A stretch of DNA of 64,000 bases from Polyangium spumosum (lineage in GTDB: Bacteria > Myxococcota_A > Polyangia > Polyangiales > Polyangiaceae). The notes beneath the pieces were generated by a model. It ran no database searches and was not told the DNA's origin. It saw only the letters and a list, made by a program, of their open reading frames with translations. A program made the position numbers and the translations under genes. Of the stretch, positions 41,872 to 50,637 are shown piece after piece. The DNA is taken from positions 1 through 64,000 of the forward strand of contig NZ_WJIE01000017.1 in the NCBI RefSeq assembly GCF_009649845.1, in the 5' to 3' direction. Within the stretch, counting starts at the first letter, position 1; every line of letters begins with the position of its first letter.

Positions 41872-43440
41872 ATGCTCTCGACGCTCGCCTCCGGCTCTTC
41901 GGCCGGGCGGCGCCTCGCCCACGTGCTCGTATTCGACGCGCTCTTTCACGGCCGTTACCGCGTCATCCGCGTCATCAAGGCGGGCGGCATGGGCGCGGTC
42001 TACGAGGCCTTCGACGAGGCCACGCGTCGCAGGCGCGCGCTCAAGGTGATGCTGCCCGGCACCATCGAGGACCCGATCCTGCGCGAGCGCTTCGCGCAAG
42101 AGGCCACGATCACCGGCGGCATCGAGAGTGATCACATCGTCCAGGTCTCCGACGCGGGCATCGACGAGGGCACGCGTATGCCCTTCCTCGTGATGGACCT
42201 GCTCACGGGCGAGGAGCTCGGCAGCATGCTCGAGCGCCGCGGCGCCCTGCCGCCGGCCGAGGTCGTGCTCTACCTGGGACAGGCGGCGCTCGCGCTCGAC
42301 AAGACACACGCGGCGAACATCGTGCACAGGGATCTCAAGCCCGCGAACCTCTTCGTCACGACGCGCGACGACGGCAGCCCGTGCGTGAAGATCCTGGATT
42401 ACGGCGTCGCCAAGGTGATGGTGGAGACGACGTTCCAGCGGCGCACGGCCATCGTCGGCACGCCGCTCTACATGGCGCCCGAGCAGGTCCTGGGCGACGG
42501 CGCGATCGGCCCGCGCGCCGACGTCTACGCGCTCGGCCACCTCGCGTTCACGTTGCTCTCCGGCGAGGCGTACTGGATGAACGAGGCGAAGAGCTCGCTC
42601 TCGCTCTTCGTGCTCTTCAAGAAGATCATGCTGGGCCCGCCCGAGCCGGCGACGACCCGCGCCGCGCGGCGAGGCGTGAAGCTCCCGCCCCCGTTCGACG
42701 CCTGGTTCTCGCGGGCCGCGAACCTCGAGCCGCAGCGGCGCCCCGAGCGCGCGACCCAGGCGATCGCCGAGCTCTGCGAGGCCCTCGGCGTCGTGACCTC
42801 GAACCCCACGATCGCCGTGGCGCTGCCTCCGCCGCCGAGCCCACGCCTCGCGCCCGCGCGACCTGCGCCCGTGGAAAGACCGATGCTCTACGCCGACCCG
42901 CCTCCGCCTTCGGCCGGGGCGCGGCCTCCGAAGAGCCGTGCGAAGCCCGTCGACGAATCGTGGGAGGACAACGTCCCGCTCTTCCGCGACCCGGCGACGG
43001 GCGCCTACAGCGAGCGGTACCTGCGCCTGACGCTCGACGAGGCGATCGGGAAGGCGAAGATGACGGGCACGAAGTTCTCGATCGTCTTCTTCGATCTGCC
43101 GCTGCGAGGGCAGGATCCGACGAGGGACAAGGCGTCGATCGACGCCGACGTGCGCGAGCTCGTGAGCACGCTGCACGGGCTCTACGGTCGGAAGAACTTC
43201 CTCGGCCGGTACGGCCCGTCGAGCCTCGTGCTCATCGTGCCCGACGCGGGCAGCAAGTTCTCCCGCACGCTCGCGAAGGCGCTCGGCGAGAAGCTCCGCG
43301 AGGAGTTCAGCAAACGCAAGGAGACGCGGCGGCTCTCGCTCCGGCTACGCGTCGGGGCAGAGCGGGTCGATCCGCTGGAGAAATCGGCGAACGATCTGAT
43401 CGAGCGCGCCGCGCGGGCCGCATTGCAGAACGACGGCTGA
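41872..43440 (+). CDS. Ser/Thr kinase fused to a degenerate GGDEF-like domain
   Basis: Encodes 522 aa. The kinase spans about 28-300: KAGGMGAVY loop, Lys58, HRDLKPANL with Asp154, and DYG (176-178) in place of DFG. A Pro/Ala-rich linker follows at about 320-365. Residues about 368-515 have the layout of a GGDEF domain: DPATGAYSERYL, FSIVFFDLPL, FLGRYGPSSLVLIVP, and a final ANDLIERAARAAL. The signature GGDEF is replaced by GPSS (448-451), so cyclic-di-GMP synthesis is not expected; a nucleotide-sensing or docking role is inferred. No membrane segment. The ATG at 41872 has no clear ribosome binding site. Confidence 0.85.
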   Translation: MLSTLASGSSAGRRLAHVLVFDALFHGRYRVIRVIKAGGMGAVYEAFDEATRRRRALKVMLPGTIEDPILRERFAQEATITGGIESDHIVQVSDAGIDEGTRMPFLVMDLLTGEELGSMLERRGALPPAEVVLYLGQAALALDKTHAANIVHRDLKPANLFVTTRDDGSPCVKILDYGVAKVMVETTFQRRTAIVGTPLYMAPEQVLGDGAIGPRADVYALGHLAFTLLSGEAYWMNEAKSSLSLFVLFKKIMLGPPEPATTRAARRGVKLPPPFDAWFSRAANLEPQRRPERATQAIAELCEALGVVTSNPTIAVALPPPPSPRLAPARPAPVERPMLYADPPPPSAGARPPKSRAKPVDESWEDNVPLFRDPATGAYSERYLRLTLDEAIGKAKMTGTKFSIVFFDLPLRGQDPTRDKASIDADVRELVSTLHGLYGRKNFLGRYGPSSLVLIVPDAGSKFSRTLAKALGEKLREEFSKRKETRRLSLRLRVGAERVDPLEKSANDLIERAARAALQNDG

Positions 43441-43444
43441 CGAG

Positions 43445-44725
43445 ATGCGTATCGCCGTCGCCCTCCTCGGCCTGTGGCTGGCCGCGTGTACGAAGGCGCC
43501 CGCGCCGCAGGCCGAGGCGCGAGAGACGTATTCGTTCCCGGCGGAGTTCGAGCCCCACGCCTCGATATGGCTCGCCTGGCCGAGGTACGAAAACAAGGCG
43601 GGGAAACCGACCGAGCCCGTCCTCATGGGCATCATCCGCGCCCTCCACGGCCACGTCTCGGTGGACGTACTCGCCCAGGACGAGGCGGAGGCGCGCGCCA
43701 TCCGGGATCGATTCGCTCGTGAGGCTGTTCCCTCGGACCACGTGAAGATCCACGCGGTGCCACACGCGGACATCTGGCTGCGCGACATGGGGCCGATCTT
43801 CGTGAAGACGAGCGGCGGCGGGCGCGCGGTCGTCGATTACGCGTTCAATTCCTGGGGATATCCCGGCTTCGATCGATCGAGCAAGGCGGCGCGGATCGAG
43901 GACGCCGTCGACCGAAGCGTGGCTCGATTGCGGGGCTTGCCGGTCGTGCCGTCGAGCCTGTCGAGCGAGGGGGGCGATCGGGAGTCGAACGGGGCGGGGA
44001 CGCTGATGCTCACCGAGCGCGTGGAGCGGCAACGAAACCCGGGGCTCTCCCGCGAGCAGATCGAGGCGGAGTTTCGAAGGACGCTCGGCGCCCGGAGCTT
44101 CGTGTGGTTGCCGCAGGGAATCGTGGAGGACGACGCGACCTGGGAGGGCCCCTTGCCGGGGGGCATTTACACGCCCCTCACGCCCGGGGGGCACGTCGAC
44201 GAATTCGCGCGTTTCGCGGACGCCCGTACGATCTTGCTCGGCGAGGTGACGGAGGAGGAGGCGCGGGAGGACACGATTCGAGCCATGACCCGCGAGCGGC
44301 TCGAGCGGGCGCGCGCGGCGATGGAGGCGTCGGTCGATCAGGACGGGCGACCCTTCCGGATCGTACGAGTCCCGATGCCGGAGCCGCTCTACGACACGAT
44401 GGGGCCCGGCGACGGCGTCTACGAGACGATGAAGGGGATGCGGTACACGAGCGGCGTGCCTTTTCCGAAGGGCGAGCCGGTGCGAATCATCGTGTCGACG
44501 AGTTACCTGAATTTCCTGGTCACGAACGGCGTGGTCCTCGTGCAGGTGTATTTCAAAGAGGGGCGCTCCCCGCGCGTGAAAGAGAAGGACGAAGCCGCGC
44601 AGCGGATCCTCGCGGAGGCTTTTCCGGGGCGGAAGATCGTGCCGATCGACGCCGAGGCCGTGAACCTGGGCGGCGGCGGCGTGCATTGCATCACGCAGCA
44701 GGAGCCGGCCGCGGATCCTCGCTGA
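43445..44725 (+). CDS. Agmatine deiminase / peptidylarginine deiminase-family lipoprotein
   Basis: Encodes 426 aa, ATG at 43445, 4 bp after the kinase stop. The N-terminus is a lipoprotein signal ending in LAAC (Cys15), which is unusual because agmatine deiminases are normally cytoplasmic. The fold motifs are complete: ADIWLRDMGPIF near 105, EGGDRESNGAG near 178, GGHVDEF near 245, and LGGGGVHCITQQEP with nucleophile Cys415. Expected reaction: agmatine or peptidyl-arginine to the citrulline form plus ammonia, here outside the cytoplasm. An extracellular substrate is inferred from the signal. Confidence 0.88.
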   Translation: MRIAVALLGLWLAACTKAPAPQAEARETYSFPAEFEPHASIWLAWPRYENKAGKPTEPVLMGIIRALHGHVSVDVLAQDEAEARAIRDRFAREAVPSDHVKIHAVPHADIWLRDMGPIFVKTSGGGRAVVDYAFNSWGYPGFDRSSKAARIEDAVDRSVARLRGLPVVPSSLSSEGGDRESNGAGTLMLTERVERQRNPGLSREQIEAEFRRTLGARSFVWLPQGIVEDDATWEGPLPGGIYTPLTPGGHVDEFARFADARTILLGEVTEEEAREDTIRAMTRERLERARAAMEASVDQDGRPFRIVRVPMPEPLYDTMGPGDGVYETMKGMRYTSGVPFPKGEPVRIIVSTSYLNFLVTNGVVLVQVYFKEGRSPRVKEKDEAAQRILAEAFPGRKIVPIDAEAVNLGGGGVHCITQQEPAADPR

Positions 44726-44734
44726 AGCGCAGGC

Positions 44735-45559
44735 CTATTCCCGCACCCACTTCACCCGGCCAAACCGCGAGGCCCGGTGGAAGTTCCCCATCCCGAGGAT
44801 CGGGGACCAGGCGACGCCGCCGTTGTTCTGCATCGCATAAAAGTTCATCCGCCACACATCCCCGGACGCGGGCGGCGACGCCTTCGCCTTGAGGAACGAT
44901 TTCCAGGGGATCTTCGCCTCGACGGTGTACCCCTCGTCCTTGTCCTTGTCGTCGTCGATCGTGCCGCGCAGGACGACCGCGCTCTCGAGCCCCGCGCTCC
45001 ACGCCTGGTGCCCGAAAGGCCCGGCCGGACCGCCATAAGGTTTGCCGTAATCGTCGAACCGCGAGTCGAAGACCAGGTTCTGCGGGTTCACCTGGATCTC
45101 GTAATAATCCTTGTTGTCCCCGTCGCCGTCGGGGTCGATCATGATCTCGACGGTGTCCCGCTCCCAGAGGTGCGGATCCAGCGCGTCCGTGGGGAAACCG
45201 CCGCGGATCGTCGCGTCTTTCACGTCGAACCCGACATAAAGGAACTGGTCGTCCCAGACGATACGCGCGCGGCCCTGCACGGGGATCCGCGGGTTTGGCG
45301 CGCCAGTCGACACGTCGACGAACGGGCCCGTGTCCGCGGCCTTGCCCCACGCAGGTTCGTCGAGCTTGCCGTCGATCGTGATCGTCTCGCCCGACGCGAG
45401 GGCCTTGACGGTGATCTCCTTGATCACGCGCCGCGGATCCTCCGCCGGCGCGCCCTTCTTGTCCGCCTCCGGCGGGGCGATCGAATCTCGCGAGCACGCC
45501 GCCGCGAGGAGCGCGCACGCGACGAACGGCGAGGCTCGACGCATGCGCGCGCTCGCCAT
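44735..45559 (-). CDS. CBM9-like lipoprotein
   Basis: Encodes 274 aa. Its ATG overlaps the stop of ffh (TAATG). The signal peptide ends in LLAAAC. From about residue 55 it follows the family-9 carbohydrate-binding/DOMON-like pattern: ITIDGKLDEPAWGKA, then ARIVWDDQFLYVGFDVKD, then ERDTVEIMIDPDGDGDNKDYYEIQVNP. Such domains bind sugars or other ligands at the cell surface and often stand alone. It is the last gene of the ffh operon, with 9 bp to the convergent deiminase gene. Confidence 0.85.
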   Translation of the reverse strand: MASARMRRASPFVACALLAAACSRDSIAPPEADKKGAPAEDPRRVIKEITVKALASGETITIDGKLDEPAWGKAADTGPFVDVSTGAPNPRIPVQGRARIVWDDQFLYVGFDVKDATIRGGFPTDALDPHLWERDTVEIMIDPDGDGDNKDYYEIQVNPQNLVFDSRFDDYGKPYGGPAGPFGHQAWSAGLESAVVLRGTIDDDKDKDEGYTVEAKIPWKSFLKAKASPPASGDVWRMNFYAMQNNGGVAWSPILGMGNFHRASRFGRVKWVRE

Positions 45560-47232
45560 TACTTCCGGCCCTTCTTCCGCGCGTCGCGCTCGCGCTTGCG
45601 TTGCGACTTCTTCGCGTTTTTCTCGGCCTGGCTCAGGGTGCGCATCTTCGTCATGCTCGGCCCCTCGGCGCCGCCGCCCGGCATCCCCATGCCCGGCATG
45701 CCCATCCCGGGGAAACCAGGCATTCCCATGCCCGGGAAGCCCGGCATGCCCATCCCGGGGAAACCAGGCATCCCCGGCATCCCGCCCATGCCCGGCATCC
45801 CCGGCATGCCCGGCATGCCGCCGCCCATGCCGGCCATGGCCTTCTGCATGTTCCGCATCTGGGCCATCTGCTTCATGCCCGGGATCTTGCCCATCATGCC
45901 GAGGTTCTGGCCGAGCCCCGACATCATCTGCTTCATGAACAGGAACTTCTGCACGAGCTCCGCGACGGCCTCGGCCGTCGTCCCCGAGCCCTTCGAGATA
46001 CGCTCGGCCCGCCTCGGCTCGCGGATCAGCGCGTACGGATCACGCTTCTCGAAGCGCGTCATCGACTGGATGATCGCCTCGATCCGCACGAGCTCCTTGT
46101 CGTCGAGGTTCACGTCCTTGGGCAGGCCGCCCGGGAACATGCCGCCGAGCGGGAGCTTGTCGACGAGGTCCTTCAGCGACCCCATCTTCTGGATCATGCG
46201 GACCTGCTCGAGGAAGTCGTCGAGCGAGAAGTCGCCCTGGAGCAAGCGCTCGGCGTCCTTCTCGGCCTTCTTCTGATCGACGACCTGCTCGAAGTCCTGC
46301 ATGAGGCCGACGACGTCGCCCATGCCGAGGATGCGGCTCGCCATGCCGTCGGCGCGGAACTCCTCGAACTTGTCCGTCGTCTCGCCGATGCCGCTGAAGA
46401 GCACGGGCGCGCCCGTGACCTCCTTGATGCTGATCGCCGCGCCGCCGCGCGCGTCGCCGTCGAGCTTCGTGAGCACGACACCGCTGATGCCGAGCCGCTC
46501 GTGGAAGGACCGCGCGGTCTTCACCGAGTCCTGGCCGATCATCGCGTCGACGACGAGGAAGATGTTCTCCGGCGCGACACGCGACTTGATCTCCGCGAGC
46601 TCCTGCATGAGCTTCTCGTCGATCGCGAGCCGGCCCGCGGTGTCGTAGATGATGACGTCGCGGCCGAGCTTCTTCGCCTCGGCCTCGGCCGCCGCGCAGA
46701 TCTCGACGGGCGTCTTGCCCGCGATGTTGAAGACCGGGATCTTGATCTGGTTGCCGAGCACCTTGAGCTGCTCGACGGCCGCGGGGCGCTGCATGTCCGC
46801 CGCGACGAGCATGGGCTTCTTGCCCTGCTTCGAGATGTACCGCGCGAGCTTGGCGCAGGTCGTCGTCTTCCCCGAACCCTGCAGACCCACCATCATGAGC
46901 CCGGTCGGGCGGCCCGACGCCCACACGATGGGTTCCCCCTCGTGCGCCATCATGGCCTCGAGCTCGTCGTGGCAGATCTTGACGAAGTGATCACTCGCCG
47001 AGACCTGCATGGTCTCGCCCTCGTGTTTCACCTTCGCGTCGAGCGTGCGGCCGACGGCCTTCGCCTTCACGCGGCTCAAGAAGGCCTTCACGACGCCGAT
47101 CTCGACGTCCGCTTCGAGCAAGCTGAGCCTCACCTCGCGAAGCGCGGGCTCGATGTTGGACTCGGTGAGCTCCGTGAGCCCCGCGAGGCGGTTTCTGGCC
47201 TGCCGAAAACCTCGAGCGAGCGTGTCGAACAT
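45559..47232 (-). CDS. ffh: Signal recognition particle GTPase Ffh with Met/Gly/Pro repeat tail
   Basis: Encodes 557 aa, longer than the usual 450-500. The NG domain is normal: P-loop [10 protein letters not shown] (116-125), [15 protein letters not shown]. The M domain shows [10 protein letters not shown] and [10 protein letters not shown], close to the family motif. After the M-domain helices, residues about 464-517 consist of GMPGMPG and three GFPGMGMP units, then a basic tail. Ffh binds SRP RNA and signal sequences and delivers ribosomes to FtsY at the membrane. It is the third gene of a four-gene leftward operon. No obvious Shine-Dalgarno precedes the ATG at 47232. Confidence 0.95.
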   Translation of the reverse strand: MFDTLARGFRQARNRLAGLTELTESNIEPALREVRLSLLEADVEIGVVKAFLSRVKAKAVGRTLDAKVKHEGETMQVSASDHFVKICHDELEAMMAHEGEPIVWASGRPTGLMMVGLQGSGKTTTCAKLARYISKQGKKPMLVAADMQRPAAVEQLKVLGNQIKIPVFNIAGKTPVEICAAAEAEAKKLGRDVIIYDTAGRLAIDEKLMQELAEIKSRVAPENIFLVVDAMIGQDSVKTARSFHERLGISGVVLTKLDGDARGGAAISIKEVTGAPVLFSGIGETTDKFEEFRADGMASRILGMGDVVGLMQDFEQVVDQKKAEKDAERLLQGDFSLDDFLEQVRMIQKMGSLKDLVDKLPLGGMFPGGLPKDVNLDDKELVRIEAIIQSMTRFEKRDPYALIREPRRAERISKGSGTTAEAVAELVQKFLFMKQMMSGLGQNLGMMGKIPGMKQMAQMRNMQKAMAGMGGGMPGMPGMPGMGGMPGMPGFPGMGMPGFPGMGMPGFPGMGMPGMGMPGGGAEGPSMTKMRTLSQAEKNAKKSQRKRERDARKKGRK

Positions 47233-47312
47233 ACGGCGCGCTCTTTAGCACGAGGCGCGCGCGCGCCGTACCCCCCAGGGCGCGTTTTCCCTTGCCAGGC
47301 CCGGAAACTCCG

Positions 47313-47714
47313 TCAGCGGCGGCGCAGGCGCAGCTCGGTCGACGCCTTCTCGCAGGCCGGCATGGCCTCGTCGCGGCTCTTCTCGATCTTCGCCTCGGCC
47401 GCGGCGAGGTCGGCGAGCAGGGTCGTCGGCACCGGGCTCGGGCCGCCGAGCGCGCGCTTCACGGACGCGACGCCCTCCTTGCCCTCGACGAGCAGCCGAT
47501 ACGCCTCGGCGCAACTGTCCCGGGCGCGCTCGGCCTGCGGGCTCTTCGCCGGCCTCTTCACGAGCGCGTCGATCAAGGCCCTTCGTCCGCCGAGGTCCTC
47601 CGCCGGCGCGTCGCGCAGCGCGTCGATCGCCCCGAGCAGCACGCGCTCCTCCTCGGCCTCGGCCGACATGCAGCCGCAGGCGAAGACGAGGCCCAGGGCG
47701 ACGCGGCCGATCAA
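47313..47714 (-). CDS. Small lipoprotein, translationally coupled
   Basis: Encodes 133 aa from a TTG at 47714 that overlaps the stop of the preceding gene (TTGA). The signal is short and ends in FACGC, giving a lipid Cys near residue 15. The mature part is helical with two further cysteines (DSCAEAYRLL and MPACEKAS) and many Ala, Glu and Arg. No family recognised. The start codon is rare, but the frame, overlap and lipobox agree. It lies 80 bp before ffh. Confidence 0.65.
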   Translation of the reverse strand: MIGRVALGLVFACGCMSAEAEEERVLLGAIDALRDAPAEDLGGRRALIDALVKRPAKSPQAERARDSCAEAYRLLVEGKEGVASVKRALGGPSPVPTTLLADLAAAEAKIEKSRDEAMPACEKASTELRLRRR

Positions 47715-48253
47715 TCCGCGCCCGCGCGCTTCGGCGGCGGACCCATCTGGATGCGCTCGCCGATGTACGAGCCGACCATCGTGAAGAGCAGGCCGATCAC
47801 CGCGAGGATCACGTACATGAAGAGCGGCAGCGTCCGGACGGTCTGCGACTTCATGAGCTGAACGACCGTGGGGATCGCGACGAGCAAGGTCGCGACGACG
47901 GGCTCGGCCACGGTCTTGCCGGGCGAGATCATGCCGAGCAAGATGCCCCCGACGAACCAGACGGGCACGGCGATCATCATCCCGTAGCGGCCCTCGAAGT
48001 CGAAGGCGCTGACGACCATGGGCAGGCCGACGACGATCGCGGCCGTGAGCACCGCCTGCACGAGCAGCGCGATGCCGGCCCACGGGAGGCTGAAGCCGTC
48101 CTTGCGGTGGCGCCCGTCGCCGTCTTCGCGGCTCCGGCCGAGCTCCATCGACGTGCCGCACGAGACGCACCGCCCGCTCGGAGGGACGGGCGAGTTCGTC
48201 ACGCCGCAGGAGGGGCAGACGACGGAGGAGAGCTTCTTCGCGGACGTTGCCAC
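47711..48253 (-). CDS. Zinc-ribbon membrane protein
   Basis: Encodes 180 aa from the GTG at 48253. CPSCG and CVSCG at about 13-34 form a zinc ribbon. Four hydrophobic segments follow between about 58 and 165. It is the first gene of the operon that includes the small lipoprotein, ffh and the CBM9 lipoprotein. A promoter with TTGCCC and TAGCCT ends exactly six bases before the start codon and no Shine-Dalgarno is present. Function unknown. Confidence 0.75.
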   Translation of the reverse strand: MATSAKKLSSVVCPSCGVTNSPVPPSGRCVSCGTSMELGRSREDGDGRHRKDGFSLPWAGIALLVQAVLTAAIVVGLPMVVSAFDFEGRYGMMIAVPVWFVGGILLGMISPGKTVAEPVVATLLVAIPTVVQLMKSQTVRTLPLFMYVILAVIGLLFTMVGSYIGERIQMGPPPKRAGAD

Positions 48254-48259
48254 GCGCGT

Positions 48260-48288
48260 AGGCTAGAAAAGCGAGGGCACGAGGGCAA
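48260..48288 (-). promoter_or_regulatory. Promoter candidate for the ffh operon, leaderless arrangement
   Basis: On the minus strand TTGCCC (48283-48288) and TAGCCT (48260-48265) are 17 bp apart. The GTG of the first gene follows six bases after the -10, at the expected transcription start. Confidence 0.45.
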
Positions 48289-48392
48289 GAGATCCCCCAC
48301 CCGGCCCCGAAACACCGGCCAGGCAGGCGGCGGAAATCCGACGCGAGGAAGAAGGAACCGCGCCCGCCCGGCGATGTCCGTCGGTTATACTC

Positions 48393-49106
48393 GTGAGCGG
48401 ACACCCCTACGCCAACCCCACCTCGCTCGTGCCCCGCGATCCGTCGTCCACCCTCGCCGCGCCCCGCCCGCCGTCGCTCGACGCCGCGGGCTCGGATCCC
48501 GAGCTCATCGCGCTGCCCGCGCCGCCCAAACGCGAGCGCACGGCGACGGTGGTGCTGATGGGCATCACGACGCTCGCGGCCGCCTGGATGGCGTTTGTTC
48601 TCTCGGGAGAGGCGAGGTACGCGCTCACGCCGGGCGAGCTCGTGGAGGTGCCGGACCTCGCGACGCTCGCGCCCACCGCGGACTTCGCGAACCGCTACGT
48701 GCGCACGACGGCCCTGCTCGGCACGACGGGGGCGATCCGGTACGGGCGCGCGGCGGAGGGAGACTCGTTCCGGCTCGCGCCCGTCGCGGGCAACGAGAAG
48801 ATCTGGGTGGAGATCCGGGTGCCCGAGGGCTTCGAGGGCCCGCGCTTCGTGCCGCCGACGAGTTTTGCCGGCAGGCTCGTGCCGTTCCGTGAAGCGGGCC
48901 TGCGCCACGCGCGCCTGCCCGAGGCGGTGGCAGCGCAGACGAACAAGGCCGTGCCCGAGGACGCCTGGGTGCTCATCGACGGCAGCTCGCCGCGCGCGTC
49001 GCGCTGGGCCGTCGCGCTGGTGGCGCTGTTCCTGGGCTTCGCCGCGTGGAACCTCGCGGGCATCGTGCGGGTGCTCGCGCGGGTGCGAGACGGCGAAGCG
49101 CGCTGA
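48393..49106 (+). CDS. Two-segment membrane protein of unknown function
   Basis: Encodes 237 aa from the GTG at 48393. Hydrophobic segments lie at about 50-70 and 205-230 with an extracytoplasmic domain of about 130 residues between them. No motif recognised. TATACT at 48386-48391 is a good -10 but too close to this GTG for the mRNA to include it; a later in-frame GTG at 48430 may be the true start, removing 12 residues. It is divergent from the ffh operon. Confidence 0.65.
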   Translation: MSGHPYANPTSLVPRDPSSTLAAPRPPSLDAAGSDPELIALPAPPKRERTATVVLMGITTLAAAWMAFVLSGEARYALTPGELVEVPDLATLAPTADFANRYVRTTALLGTTGAIRYGRAAEGDSFRLAPVAGNEKIWVEIRVPEGFEGPRFVPPTSFAGRLVPFREAGLRHARLPEAVAAQTNKAVPEDAWVLIDGSSPRASRWAVALVALFLGFAAWNLAGIVRVLARVRDGEAR

Positions 49107-49157
49107 CGTCGGGGCGGGCGAGAGCGCACGCGAGGCCGCGTGCTAGCGTCAGCGGTG

Positions 49158-49328
49158 ATGAAGCTCGAGCTCGGCATCCCGGTCTGGCTGCTCTGCGGCA
49201 TCCTCGGCGCGTGGATCGCGACGACGAAGGGCCGCGGCGGCTGCTTCTGGTTCCTCGCGTGCGCGGCGCTCGGGCCGATCGGCCTCGTCTTCGCGGCCGT
49301 CGTTTCGAAGAAGAAGCCAAACGACTGA
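49158..49328 (+). CDS. Small membrane protein
   Basis: Encodes 56 aa, ATG at 49158 (a GTG directly before it is possible). Two hydrophobic segments, IPVWLLCGILGAWIA and CAALGPIGLVFAAVV, are joined by a Gly/Lys loop, and the C-terminus is basic. TAGCGT ends 8 bases before the ATG. It resembles short 'PLDc N-terminal'-like or hypothetical membrane proteins; no function can be given. Confidence 0.6.
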   Translation: MKLELGIPVWLLCGILGAWIATTKGRGGCFWFLACAALGPIGLVFAAVVSKKKPND

Positions 49329-49727
49329 AGGCGTGACGCGCGTCGACCGGGACGCTCGCGCCGCGGACGACGCGGGCGCATCACGAGCGCCTCGGACGTC
49401 TCGATCGACGCCGCGCCGTCGCGTCCGGCGCGTTTGCGCACGCTCGGGTCGGTGGCGGATAGACGGGGGCAAAATCGACGCACGCCCGAGCGCGCGGGAC
49501 GAACGCGGCGCGTGACGCTCTCGACGGGATCGATCACGCGTCGACGGACGCGGGGCGAAACGAAGACGATCCGTGGAGAGCTCGCGCCGCGTGGTCCGTG
49601 AATTCCCCGCGTGAAGCGGCGCGTGTTCACGGTGGCTGGATGCACGAGGCGGGATCGAACCTCGGCCGCTGCCTTGCATCGCGGGGTGCACGCGTGGGCA
49701 GCACGCGAGACAAGGAGAGGTATCTCG
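49329..49727. other. Non-coding stretch, nothing clear
   Basis: These 399 bases are GC-rich with short open frames on both strands that show no family features, no ribosome binding site or export signal worth calling. AAGGAGAGG near the right end is the ribosome binding site of the next gene. I see no RNA gene. Confidence 0.5.
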
Positions 49728-50561
49728 ATGAAGAACTCGATCAAGCTCCTCATGGCGGCGGCGCTCGCCACGAGCGCACCCTTCCTGAGCAGCGAGGCTC
49801 TGGCGGACGGCGGCTACGACTACGGCCCGCAGTTCGGGCAGGTCGACGCCAAGTTCCTCGACAACGGCGATGTGCAGCTCGGCTTCGAGCAGTCGAACAT
49901 CCGGCGGCAGTGGGGCCGTTACTCGATGCAGGCCGATCTCCAGACGTCGTACCGTTGCCTCGATCGGCGCGGGCAGTACACGGGCGGCGTCATCACGCGC
50001 CGCAACCCGTGGCAGGACGCGGGCTCCTTCCAGGCGAGCCGCCAGGGCATCATCCGCGGCCAGTTCCTCATGCCGCGCGGGCACCTGCTCGGCCGCGACG
50101 CCTGCCGCGGCAGCTACGAGAGGCCGGTGATCATCCGGATCTCGCTCGCCGATCTCCGCCTGCTCGACGAGACGAACAACAAGTACCACTACCGGGATCG
50201 CGTGACCTGCGGCGGCGACTACGGGTACGACGCGCCGCAGTACGTCCCCGGCAAGGGCGAAGGCCAGTACGTGCCCAGCAAGGGCGAAGGCCAGTACGTG
50301 CCCGGCAAGGGCGAAGGCCAGTACATCCCCGGCCAGATCGATCAGCAGTACGGCGCCGAGGGCCAGTACGACTCGCAGTACGACAGCCAGTACGACTCGC
50401 AGTACGACTCGCAGTACGGCTCGCAGTACGGCTCGCAGTACGGCTCGCAGTACGACGCCGCCCCGCTCGGCGGTCAGTACAGCAGCGGCAAGGGGGAAGG
50501 GCAGTTCGGCGTCGGCAAGTCCGACCTGGGCAAGAGCGGCGGATACGCGCCGGTGAAGTGA
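49728..50561 (+). CDS. Secreted protein with Gln-Tyr repeat tail
   Basis: Encodes 277 aa, ATG at 49728 behind a strong AAGGAGAGG. The Sec signal peptide probably ends after SEALA near residue 26. Residues 27-168 form a compact domain with two possible disulfide Cys pairs and no known motif. The tail has three nine-residue units (QYVPGKGEG type), then eight four-residue units (QYDS or QYGS), then Gly/Lys-rich sequence. Repeated Tyr/Gln/Gly resembles adhesive or matrix proteins. Secretion is supported; a role in extracellular matrix or surface coating is inference. Confidence 0.8.
   Translation: MKNSIKLLMAAALATSAPFLSSEALADGGYDYGPQFGQVDAKFLDNGDVQLGFEQSNIRRQWGRYSMQADLQTSYRCLDRRGQYTGGVITRRNPWQDAGSFQASRQGIIRGQFLMPRGHLLGRDACRGSYERPVIIRISLADLRLLDETNNKYHYRDRVTCGGDYGYDAPQYVPGKGEGQYVPSKGEGQYVPGKGEGQYIPGQIDQQYGAEGQYDSQYDSQYDSQYDSQYGSQYGSQYGSQYDAAPLGGQYSSGKGEGQFGVGKSDLGKSGGYAPVK
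50238..50459 (+). repeat. 27-bp and 12-bp coding tandem repeats
   Basis: Three 27-bp units lie at 50238-50318 and eight 12-bp units at 50364-50459, all in frame within the secreted protein gene. The 12-bp units begin CAGTAC and differ mainly at the third or fourth codon. Confidence 0.85.
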
Positions 50562-50637
50562 TCTTCGCCGTCCGCTGAACGGTTCGGTCGTGCGTTCCTC
50601 CGCCCGGTCCCGGGTTCACCTGGGATCGGGCTTCTTT

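Noticed and set aside
48393-48430. TATACT as promoter for the GTG at 48393
   Set aside because: It is only one base from that GTG, so the transcript could not include it. It is kept as an argument for a later start at 48430, not called as a feature.
49329-49727. Possible small RNA or tRNA in the long gap
   Set aside because: No cloverleaf, no conserved TTCGAAT-type arm and no terminator-like hairpin was found by eye. A covariance search would be needed to be sure.
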